DNA of 17,857 nucleotides from Acanthamoeba lenticulata (taxonomy: Eukaryota > Discosea > Longamoebia > Acanthamoebidae), in the NCBI GenBank assembly GCA_002179805.1, contig NAVB01001854.1, positions 1-17,857 of the forward strand, read 5' to 3'. Position numbers and translations under genes: made by a program. Below, piece by piece: positions 1-7,965 of the stretch (positions are counted from its first letter, which is position 1; every line of letters starts with the position of its first letter). The notes below the pieces were generated by a model. That model saw nothing but the letters and a program-made list of their open reading frames with translations, did not search any database and had not been told where the DNA came from.

Positions 1-184
1 CCGTCGCCGTCAAGCTGCGCGATGAGCGCCGAGGCCACGGAGCGTGTCTCAAACGACGGCTGGGAGTGCTCTAAGCGCTCTTTTCAGAACAAATCGTCGT
101 TTATGATTATTGACAATAATAAATGAATTGTAAGAAAGATTTTTCTTTGCTACATGCAACCACTGGAGCAAGATGATGTTGTTG

Positions 185-1850
185 CTACCACTGTGGCAAA
201 AGATAGGAAGCGGCCTTCCAGAGGACCTCCTGGTAGGTGGCTGGATCGGTGAAACGTCCGTCTTGGGTGCAGAACGACGCATTCCAGTACCTGTGGAGGC
301 ATCATCATCGTGAGATTGATGATCCTCAACATGATCGGTCATGCTTCTCTTTTTGACGCACCAGAGAGTTTCGAGCGCGTCTATGCGCAGCTTGCTGGCG
401 ACCACCTTGCACAGCTGCTCGGCTTGCTTGAGTGACGTCGTTGCGGCGTCCATTTTGTTGACGCAAACAACTCCGCTGAGCTGACCTTGCCGTGCCTCGC
501 CGGCAATGCCATGGAAGCGGCGGTAAATGTCCTCCATGCGCTTGGACGACTCGCCGGTCACGTTCTTTTCATCTGCCAATGAAAATCAAAGAAAACATAA
601 AATAAATAAACATAAAATCAACCAACAGCATCATGAAAGTGAGACCGAGGAAAGGGATGAACTCGGTTGCGTCGACCATGAAGATGATGCCATCAACATG
701 CGCTCCGTAGAAGTCCTTCCCGTACCAACCTGGCCAGAAGATACAGCACCCAATCGGTGCAGTTTAGCGACGAATGAGGATCCAGCGAGGAAGGAGGAGA
801 CACAAACCAAAGGGCCGGCGGATCTCGAGGAGCACCGCCACTATGTCTTCGTGCTCCTTCTTGGTTGGTCTCGACACGTCCTTTAGCTCCTCCTTGCTGA
901 GGGGCACCACGACAACGTTGACGCCCACGTCGGAGATCTCAAGCTGCCGGTACTGCTTCTTTTGCTCTGTGTCGTCTGTTTTCGTTGCAGTTTGCGCGAG
1001 AGTGCGGAGGAAGGTGGTCTTGCCGCTGCCTCTCATGCCCGCCACCACGAACCGCACCACCCGCTTCCCCTCTACCGCGTTTGACTTGCTCCTGTGTGAT
1101 CACACACGAGGCGCCGATGCTACCGTCAGCCGGGGACTCGGAGCCCTGAGGGAAGGAGAAGGAAGGACGTGCTCGAGCTGCCACAGATGAAGCAGAGCAT
1201 GATGACGCGCAAACAGGGGCTTCCAGAACGGGCACGCTCGATGGCTTCCTCCTGCGATCTTCTTCTCCTTGTCCTCGACGAATGTGAATGCGTCATCATC
1301 GTCGTCGTCGTCGTCGTCGCCGCAAGCTTCTGTTGCCGAGGCCGGTGACCCGGACCACCAGAGCTCCTTCAGGGCCTGTGTGTATCCCCATGCGCGCAAC
1401 ATTCGTCTCGTCCCAGATGAGAAGGTGGGCCATCGTCCTCCTCATCAACCTCGCCAGCGACCACAAAGGCAAGCCAGCTTGAAGTCAGCCGAGTTGGGCG
1501 TACAGCAGCCACCGTGGGACAGGCGCGAGCGGCAGCGGCTGCCGAACTTCCAAACGCGTGCTTGAAAGCCGCCGCCCACAGTCGCTCGTCGCTTGCTGGT
1601 TCAGAAAGAGTGCGTAAGGGAATGCGCCTGTGAAGGGGAGGGTGAGAGCAGTACCAAGACGATGCCAGCGGGCGCAAACCAAGCTTGCACGGGCGAGGTT
1701 GGACGGCGGAAGTAGCTCCAACCACAGAAACACTATTTCCGCAGGCAGCAACACCTCTTCTCCCTCCATTTCTTTAGGGCAGTGCTCTGCTCGCACAGAG
1801 AAGAGGCGCTGGAGGTGCTGGATGAAAAAATTTAAGTTCATGGAAACCAT
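185..1850 (-). CDS. F-box protein fused to an Arf/SR-beta-like small GTPase domain
   Basis: Seven exons on the minus strand: 1850-1655, 1595-1450, 1375-1215, 1091-808, 729-646, 572-362, 290-185. All junctions are GT-AG and the phases match, giving 395 aa ending in TAG. The F-box lies at about residues 35-75 (LLPAEIVFLWLELLPPSNL, then VCARWHRL and DERLWAAAF). An acidic run of nine Asp follows in exon 3. From residue 180 a GTPase fold is visible: G1 GMRGSGKTT at 186-194, a switch-I-like VGVN at 223-226, the strand GIIFMVD, and G4 NKMD at 329-332. No DxxG G3 motif is present. F-box proteins usually recruit SCF ubiquitin ligases; Arf and SR-beta GTPases act on membranes. The start at 1850 has a stop just upstream; ATG 1841 is an alternative. 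Fusion of the two domains rests on in-phase introns 1092-1214 and 1376-1449. The alternative is two adjacent genes, but the GTPase exon has no ATG of its own. Confidence 0.68.
1296..1320. repeat. GTC/GAC trinucleotide repeat encoding poly-Asp
   Basis: A run of GTC triplets on the plus strand reads as nine Asp codons in exon 3 of the minus-strand F-box gene. It forms the acidic linker between the F-box half and the GTPase half. Confidence 0.8.
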
Positions 1851-1918
1851 TTAAGTGGTTCGCTGCAAGTGGCCAACAAGCTAAAAGTTTGCGACACACG
1901 CAGACTCACAGCACCACG

Positions 1919-2180
1919 ATGGCGGGAGGAGTGGTGCAGGCCAACTGGAAGGAGCAAAAAGAAGCAGAGGAGCTGAAGGTGAAACTTCACGTGCTGTCAA
2001 TTTGGCGCACCACGGTTCGCTCCTCGCACTCTTCTCTGCTCTGCTGCCCCCCCCCCTCTTTGTTGTTGAATGACGCCTAACAACAACATCATCAACAGCT
2101 GGCTCCTCCTCCTCCTCCTCCTCCTCCTGCAGCTCCGGCGGGTGAGGAAGAAGACAAAGACGAAGGCAAGTGCCGTGTCA
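1919..2180 (+). CDS. Possible small gene, proline-rich and acidic
   Basis: I do not recognise this gene. ATG at 1919 opens a 20-codon exon (1919-1978) starting MAGGVVQANWKEQKEAEELK and ending at a GTGAAA donor. An intron ending CATCAACAG at 2098 would join, in phase 0, to a reading frame of about ten Pro followed by PAGEEEDKDEGK. The frame stays open to a stop near 2376 but looks non-coding after about 2170, so the true 3' end is unclear. It overlaps the tail of a minus-strand reading frame whose own composition is also plausible, so at most one of the two is fully coding here. The start sits only 69 bp from the divergent start of the F-box/GTPase gene. Confidence is low. Confidence 0.3.
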
Positions 2181-2640
2181 CCCAATCATCATCACCACCA
2201 CCACCATGGGCCAAGCTGACCAGCTCGCGCCGAAGCGCATGGTCCTCCAAGTTCTGGCCCTCGTCCTTCTCTTCGTCCTCGAGTCGCCCAAAGCCCACCC
2301 AGTCCAACAGCTTGACCACGTGCATGCGACACTCCCGTGACACTCCTTCTTCTGCTTGGCCTCGCCCGCGAGTGTGACATGGATGATGCGTGAGTCCTTT
2401 CCTCTTCCTGTTGCTGCTGCTGCTGCTGTTGCACGGGCGCTGTCGTCGTCATCGTCATCGTCGTTAATGTCGGTCAAGAAGGCGGCATCGAGGATGGCTG
2501 GGTCGTCGTGGGCGAGGCGCAGGAGCGCGGGAGCCAGGTGAAGGAACAGGCTGCGCAGGCTCTTGCGATCGGTCTGGTAGCGGTAGAACAGCACCCGCGG
2601 CAGGCACGCGTGCTTGCTCGACGCGCCGAACGTGTCCAAA
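2092..2640 (-). CDS. Unrecognised protein, 3' part, frameshifted by an 11-bp duplication
   Basis: A GC-rich, coding-like minus-strand frame. It runs from about 2640 through VLFYRYQTDRKSLRSLFLHL, an Asp run and RIIHVTLAGEAKQKKE. It then shifts frame to HVVKLLDWVGFGRL, EDHALRREL and a Ser/Gly-rich end with TGA at 2092. The shift coincides with a tandem repeat of an 11-bp unit at 2328-2346; with one copy the two halves would read through continuously. The upstream end coincides with an abrupt drop in CpG at about 2640, so the gene looks interrupted or truncated there and no start is visible. A 55-bp pyrimidine-rich intron ending CTGCAG could instead replace the Ser/Gly tail with a Glu-rich one. 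No family is assigned. It may be a decayed gene, or an intact one with an assembly error. Confidence 0.4.
2328..2346. repeat. 11-bp tandem duplication causing a frameshift
   Basis: The 8-mer GACACTCC occurs twice, 11 bp apart, separated by CGT. Removing one 11-bp unit restores a single continuous minus-strand frame across the junction. Confidence 0.7.
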
Positions 2641-3845
2641 GGTGGAGTTGGAAGGAGAGAGGATAGGCTGTTCAGTGGTGTCAAAGATCCAAGTGAAGAG
2701 GCGACCACAAAAGGAGACGCCAGTGTGCTGTTGGGATTGGAAAGAGCCCAAGAAAGCTGGGGCTGAAGAGTGGCATAGAGCCAAGACAACAATTGTTTGC
2801 AGACACACTGAACTTGTGACTTTGTGATGCGGAAGGTGAATGCAAGGAAGAGGTTGACAGGATAATGCTGTAAAAATAATAAAATTAAAAGTAATTCTGT
2901 TGGAAAGTGTTGGTGAGCAAGCTGAAGACAGCTGCAGATGTGCAGTGTAGAACTGAAGTAAGTGGTCAAAGCCCTTTGGAGAGACTCCCAGCAGTTCATG
3001 ATGGTTTGCTTGTGGGATGTGTGTCATCAAGTTGTCCACTTGGCCAGAAAAAAAAATGTAAGCTTTATTTCCCTTTAATTTTGGCTGCTATGACAGAGGG
3101 CTTTACCTTTAGCACCATTGTTGATGTTCAAGTAATGTCACAGATGGGAAAGACAACAAAAGTGCCTCTTCTTCTCTTCCACAGTGAACAACAGACTGTC
3201 AGTCTGTTGCCCACATGACTTTTTGCCAGCTGTCACCAAGAATCCAGCGTACATGCTAGCACTGTTTTTATCATCTTCAGGTGCCTCATCATCAGAGCTG
3301 TTGGTGAAGCTGTTGATGTGGCCATCTCCATCTGTCCTCACTTTGTCAAGCAGTTGGGTGAGGAGGTGTTGAACAGTGTCCTAGTCCTCCTCTTTGTTCA
3401 GGTGTTCTTTCCTGCAAAGGAGAACTTTTCAGTAGTTGCCAATATTGATATGAGGAATTTTTTCTCTCTTTGGGCTGTATTTGGTGTTGCAGAGGAGGCA
3501 TTTCTTGCCAGTAAGCTGTGCAGGAGTGAGGTCAGAGAGATTGGGATGTGTGATAGGATGGTTTGCCTTCCTCTTCTTCTCCCATGGGGGTGTGGGGGAT
3601 GCAAGAAGTGGTGAAAGAGGCTGAGAGGGTGAAAAGTCCTCAGGTGTGATGGTTGAAAAAGCCAAAGAGGTTGAAGAGGATGGAGAGCAAGCACAGTGGT
3701 GGGTTTGTTGACCACCACAGGTTGAACAGGTGCACAGTGGAGTGACCTTGTTCAGCTCACAGTATTCAACGTAGGGGAAGTGAATCACCAACTTGATTGG
3801 ACTGATAGGGATGTCACAGAAGGGGCAAATGGTGTTGGAAGACAT
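2641..3845 (-). pseudogene. CpG-depleted, broken zinc-finger reading frame
   Basis: The frame starts at ATG 3845 on the minus strand and reads 139 codons to TGA at 3429. It has a C2HC pattern (TICPFCDIPI, then LVIHFPYVEYC), further cysteine pairs (CTCSTCGG) and KKCLLCNTKY. The C-x2-C-x11-H-x6-C spacing resembles UBZ4/Rad18-type zinc fingers, but I cannot name the family. The same frame continues beyond the TGA, crosses a TAG near 3381, and resumes as a coding-like, acidic stretch (FTNSSDDEAPEDD) to about 3138. More stops follow, and a shift at a nine-base T run (3048-3056) is followed by recognisable-looking sequence such as GVSPKGFDHLL. No GT donor lies just before the first stop, so an intron does not explain it. 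It shares an upstream region with the divergent gene at 4107. It may be a relic of an inserted element or captured gene. Confidence 0.5.
3189..3209. repeat. Perfect 10-bp inverted repeat with a 1-nt centre
   Basis: CAACAGACTG and its reverse complement flank a single T. It lies inside the broken reading frame; no function is visible. Confidence 0.6.
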
Positions 3846-3860
3846 GTGAGGCCGAGACAA

Positions 3861-4106
3861 AGAGTTAGACTCTCCTCCACCTATTTATTTGTCACCATGA
3901 CTTGTTCCCCGTTCATTTTGTTCACTTCCGCTCACTTTTGCACGCTTTTGCACAGCCCTCGGTGCGGGCAACAACCACTTTGTGCGCTTTTGAGCGGTCA
4001 AAACCGAAAAAAACTGTTCTCGCACAGAGCAGTGCTCCGGACGGCCGCCAAAAGCTTTTGGGCGGGAACGTGAGACGCAATCTGCAAGAAACGCTTAAGC
4101 ACAGAG
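3861..4106. promoter_or_regulatory. Shared upstream region between divergent starts
   Basis: This 246-bp stretch lies between the minus-strand start at 3845 and the plus-strand ATG at 4107. CpG returns to normal here. It contains the repeated phrase CTTTTGCAC (near 3935-3955) and an A-run (4008-4015). No clear TATA box was seen. Confidence 0.3.
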
Positions 4107-4910
4107 ATGGCGCAGCAAGACGGTGTGGACGTGGAAGCCCAAATGGCTAAGATCTGTGAATTGGAGCTGGAAGCCCAACGGAGAGAACAGGAACGGAGAG
4201 AATTGGAGCTGGAAGCCCAACGGAGAGAAAGTATGTCCTGTTTCATTTGGCGTGTAGATGGATTTAATCTAACTTGGACATGAAAAACATATTTCTTGAC
4301 GTTAGGGCGGTTTGTCGATCTGGGTCTGCCCCCTTTGGGACAACATCAAGCCTCGACCGCAGAGGCGTCGGTGAACTACGATCACGACGAAGCAATCCTC
4401 ATCGAGCACCAAGTGCAGACGCTGAAAGACTTACCCCTGCGCGAGCCGACATTCTCAACGATTTGGACGACATTCGACTCCGGCCAATTAGAAAAATGGT
4501 CAAGTGAGGCCGAGGTGCAAATGTGGGTCGTCCAGGTCATGCAGGATGCGATCAACCTCGCCGGTCTTCCATCAGGAGCCATCCGTCTTGCCATTGAGGT
4601 GGGCCTGACCAAGTTGCGGCCTGACATCTGGGTCTTGACCGCTAGCGGCGTCCCCGTCGGCGTGGTCGAGGTGAAGAGACCAAACCCGACGATCATGGAC
4701 CACACGCACGTGCATGGGCAGATATTCGACTACATGCGCTGCGTCAAGACCTACTTCGGTGTCAAGCACGTGTTCGGGATCGTGACGACCTACACCAAGT
4801 GGAGATTCTACTGGTTCAAGGAGAGCGACCACTACGCCGCTGCCGACACTTGCGTCGCCTTCGAAAACCTCGGGGACGCCACGAAGGAGGTCGTCATCAA
4901 CAGCGTGAGA

Positions 4911-4944
<34 letters not shown>

Positions 4945-5762
4945 AGAACACCGACGAGGAAGACGATCTGAACACGACGTTCACCCAAGCGGACGACGAC
5001 GATGACAATGACGATGGCGATGGCGATGGCGATGGGCCGTTCGAGGTGGACGAATCACCGCGCGTGCTGCACGGCACCAAGGTGTACGACTCGGAGCAGG
5101 CTGGGCCCGCGCTCTCGGCCCTGCTGGCAAGCATCATCTACAAGATGTCCAAGTCCCCGTGCACTCCCGTATTAGCGCTAGCATCCAGCATTCGCGTTTG
5201 CATGGACCAGACGCAGTGGTTCTGGGCTCGAGTCCCGGCAATCATCACGGACGTCAACGATGCCGACATGCCGACCAAGCGCGCCACAAGGTTCTTCCTG
5301 CTGCGGGATCTTAGCGGAGGTGCCGACGGGAGGGCCTGGCGGGCCTGCACGACCAACGGGACCGGCTGCGCCATCAAGTTCTGCAAAAGACTCTCCGTAG
5401 CAGACCAGAGGCAGCTTTTCGAGGAAGAGGCCAAAGTCTGGCGCGCGGCCTGGGGAGTCAACGGCGTGCGCGTCACTACTCTGGCGGGTGAGCCTGCGCT
5501 GGTCATGCCTTATGCGCGCTCCGTTAAACAGCCACTGTCGAACAAGGCCAAGCAGCAGGTGCGGGAAGCGATCGACGGGATGGCCTCCAGAGGCTACTGT
5601 CACGAAGACCTCGCCTGGCGCCACGTTGGAAGGCTGGGGCTGAGGCAGCAGCGACGGGTGATCTTCTTCGATCTGGCCAGCGTGTCGCGCGTGGATACTG
5701 ACCTCCCGGAGTCGGTGACGGCAGCCAAGGCCAAGATGCTCAATGCCCTCGGGCTCAACTAA
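4107..5762 (+). CDS. PD-(D/E)XK nuclease-like plus protein kinase-like fusion (Crinkler-type effector architecture)
   Basis: Two exons, 4107-4230 and 4306-5762, joined by a GTATGT...TTAG intron of 75 bp, give 526 aa. The N-terminus is a coiled coil built from a 14-residue repeat (ELELEAQRREQERR, then a second copy). Residues about 100-230 carry a restriction-endonuclease-fold signature: RPD with D148, then VGVVEVKRP with E163 and K165, matching PD...E-x-K. An Asp/Glu-rich linker spans about 244-285. The C-terminal third has kinase-like marks: CAIKF (K399, the ATP-binding lysine position), HEDLAWRHV at 474-482 (catalytic loop HxDL) and IFFDLAS with D497 (in the DFG position). The glycine loop is not obvious. 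Nuclease plus kinase-like domains define a class of eukaryotic effector or conflict proteins including oomycete, fungal and amoebal Crinklers. The usual ubiquitin-like header is not visible. Whether it is secreted, nuclear or active is unknown. Confidence 0.7.
4158..4229 (+). repeat. 42-bp tandem repeat encoding the coiled-coil heptads
   Basis: The first copy is 4158-4199. The second (4200-4229) matches its first 30 bases exactly. A poorer third copy may precede them (GTGGAAGCCCAAATGG at 4131). The unit encodes 14 residues, two heptads. Confidence 0.8.
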
Positions 5763-5848
5763 GGTCCGTCTTATTCAATGACTTTCTTTCTTTTTGGAAG
5801 CTCATTGCAGCAGCGTACTGACTTGTTTGGGATCATGTGCCATTATTC

Positions 5849-5872
5849 CTCACACTGACACTGCAGTGTGAG
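5849..5872. repeat. 8-bp inverted repeat (CTCACACT / AGTGTGAG)
   Basis: Perfect arms at 5849-5856 and 5865-5872 enclose an 8-nt loop. It sits between the nuclease-kinase stop and the decayed kinase fragment, and could be a 3' UTR hairpin. Confidence 0.5.
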
Positions 5873-5879
5873 CCAGCAG

Positions 5880-5965
5880 TGCCACCAAGAAGTGTCTGTC
5901 TGGCGCAGCATGGGCAGTCAAGGGCACATCACACTACTCTGGCGGGCGAGCCTGTGTGATCATCT
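5880..5965 (+). pseudogene. Decayed duplicate of part of the nuclease-kinase gene
   Basis: The stretch around 5898-5963 aligns by eye with coding positions about 5438-5508 of the upstream gene. GTCTGGCGC and ACTACTCTGGCGGG are exact, GAGCCTG follows, and GTCAA is in register. Several differences are CG in the gene against CA or TG here, as expected from CpG deamination. The reading frame is not kept. Confidence 0.6.
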
Positions 5966-6543
5966 TGCCCTTCACTTTTGTTTAATAAATCAGTGTCACA
6001 TACAACATCATAGGCATGATTGGGGGGGGGGGGAAGAACACAATGTAGTACAGTAGAATGTTGGGATCTCAAGAGACTGGGGCACACGTGGTTCTTTGAT
6101 GTTGTTGCAAAACTTGGTAAATCGTTTACTTTTGGATGGTGACGTTCTTGACACGTGGAAGAGGTTGTTGTCGCCTCCTGCGTGGTGCTCGTTGGAGCAG
6201 CCACCCAGCTGACAAGTAAGTTACTACACATGACACGATCGAGAAGCGCGTCTTCTGATCGGTGTCGTGACCAAGGGTTTGTTAGGAGTCCGTGCATGGA
6301 CTGATCTTCTTTGTCATTTACGGTCTCATCGACTACTTTTTTCTTCAGCGCCTCATGACGGCTCAAGTTTGCACCACATGACCCCATGTTGTAGATAGGC
6401 GAACCGTTGGTGCCGCAGCTGTTGTTGTTGTCGGTCCCGCACCGTCCACAGGCGTCATCTGCAATTGGGTTGGTCCGAACCTGTTGCTCCCTCTGTTCTT
6501 TGGTATCCACCACTGTGGGCCCGATACTTTTACCGTTGTTCAT
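5929..6543 (-). CDS. Doubtful long reading frame, possible small gene
   Basis: From ATG at 6543 the minus strand stays open for 204 codons. The first 110 residues have a plausible composition: a start MNNGKSIGPTVVDTKEQREQ, a cysteine cluster DACGRCGT...SCGTN, then RHEALKKKVVDETVNDKEDQ. The last third is low-complexity Ser/Thr and runs into the decayed kinase fragment and a poly-C run on this strand, so the true end would be earlier or spliced. No family is recognised. It lies divergently to the PH-domain gene, about 275 bp from its start. Chance openness in GC-rich DNA is a real alternative. Confidence 0.22.
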   Translation of the reverse strand: MNNGKSIGPTVVDTKEQREQQVRTNPIADDACGRCGTDNNNSCGTNGSPIYNMGSCGANLSRHEALKKKVVDETVNDKEDQSMHGLLTNPWSRHRSEDALLDRVMCSNLLVSWVAAPTSTTQEATTTSSTCQERHHPKVNDLPSFATTSKNHVCPSLLRSQHSTVLHCVLPPPPNHAYDVVCDTDLLNKSEGQDDHTGSPARVV

Positions 6544-6818
6544 TGGGTGATGTGTGTGTCTAGTCCGCCCCGTGGCACATAAAATGTGTAAGGTGTTGGA
6601 CACGACACACACAGACACACACACGCGAACGCCAACATGGCGTCGTCGCCCACCACGATCGTCACGAGCATGACTTAGACTTGGCGGCATAGAATTCTGG
6701 CCGGGAAAAAAAAAATTAAGAGAGAAATTGACCGGCACAAGCAAAATTTTGGTCCGTTCTCGTCGCCGGCGAGTCACAGCCTTCGAAGAAACAGACACCA
6801 GAAGACCCAAACAGCAGC

Positions 6819-7932
6819 ATGACGGACAAGGCAGGCTGGTTACTCAAGCTAAGCGGCAAGGTGGTCACGACACGACATGAAAAAACTCGGATTCACCCCG
6901 GTGTTTTGATATGTGACTGACTGGACCTCGATCTCTCTCTCTCTCTCTCTTTCTCTCTCCTCTGCTGACAGGCGTTCAAGAAGCAATGGTTTGTATTCAA
7001 ACCTTCTGAGCGCCTCCTCCTCAACTATAATAAAGAAGAAGACGCGCTACTTGGCAAGGTTAAATGGCCCTCCCCCCCCCTTCGTTCTCTTTTTCTCTTT
7101 CAATCTTATTATTTTATTACTGCGCGACATCAAAGACACGAGATCTCTTTTGTAAAACCTATGAACCACCCACTCTACACCACACCCATCACACACGCAC
7201 ATTGTGAAGCAGGCACCGGCAGGATTCGTGGACATGACTGCATACATCCTTGAACGGGAACCCAAGCCTGGTTACGAGCACACTGTACGGTTGGTGGATC
7301 AAAACTACAAGCCTGTCTTTATTGCTGCCGAAGAGGCGAAAACGCTCGACGATTGGGTTCGAGCCCTCACCACGGTATCTAAACCCCATTGTTCCTTCTC
7401 CTCCTCTCCCTCAGGGCGGTCATTGTCAAAACTTGCCTTAGAACCAACTTGGTGAATGCACGCGTGTATATGTCATATATCACGCGTGGTTGGACAATGG
7501 AATCTGAAACTCTTCCTCGCCTCGTCCTCGTGATCCGTGGGGGATGTGTTTATCTTTTCGTGTCTCTCTCTCTCTCTCTCTTAGGTGGGCAAGCGCCTGC
7601 ATTCAGAGAGCTCGGACATTCAACGTAAGGTGGCCGCGAGGCAACGTGAGGAGGCCATTCAAATTCAAAAAGAGAAAGAGAAGGACGAGGCGGAGGTCGA
7701 CAAACAGCAGGTTCAACAGAAAAAGCAAAAGAGGCAGCTCAACCGTAAGCAAGCGCGTGAGGCCTACGCCCTCAAGAAGAAGTCTTCGCGAGACATCGTC
7801 GAGCAAACCTGGAAGTACGCACCTTGGCCAAGCTTGATCATCTGAATGTCGAGAACTCTCCACCTCAAACCACCTCAGCTCTTCGTCCTGTTCTGTGATA
7901 GGGCTGACACAACACCACATACAAACACTCTT

Positions 7933-7965
<33 letters not shown>

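Larger units (their letters stand above)
5763..6818. other. Intergenic region between the nuclease-kinase and PH genes
   Basis: It holds the inverted repeat, the decayed kinase fragment, an AATAAA at 5984-5989 that may serve the upstream gene, a 12-G run at 6022-6033, CA-rich tracts near 6605-6625, and a long but doubtful minus-strand frame. No TATA box was recognised upstream of 6819. Confidence 0.5.

Noticed and set aside
49..360. Unspliced continuation of the GTPase exon to a stop at 49
   Set aside because: A GTGCGT donor at 361 and a CCACAG acceptor at 291 lead in phase to a better C-terminus (DGRFTDPATYQEVLWKAASY) ending in TAG; the unspliced reading runs into AT-rich sequence.
3318..3614. 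Plus-strand frame across the CpG-poor tract
   Set aside because: The minus strand carries regularly spaced Cys and His codons and better codon composition; the plus frame looks like its shadow.
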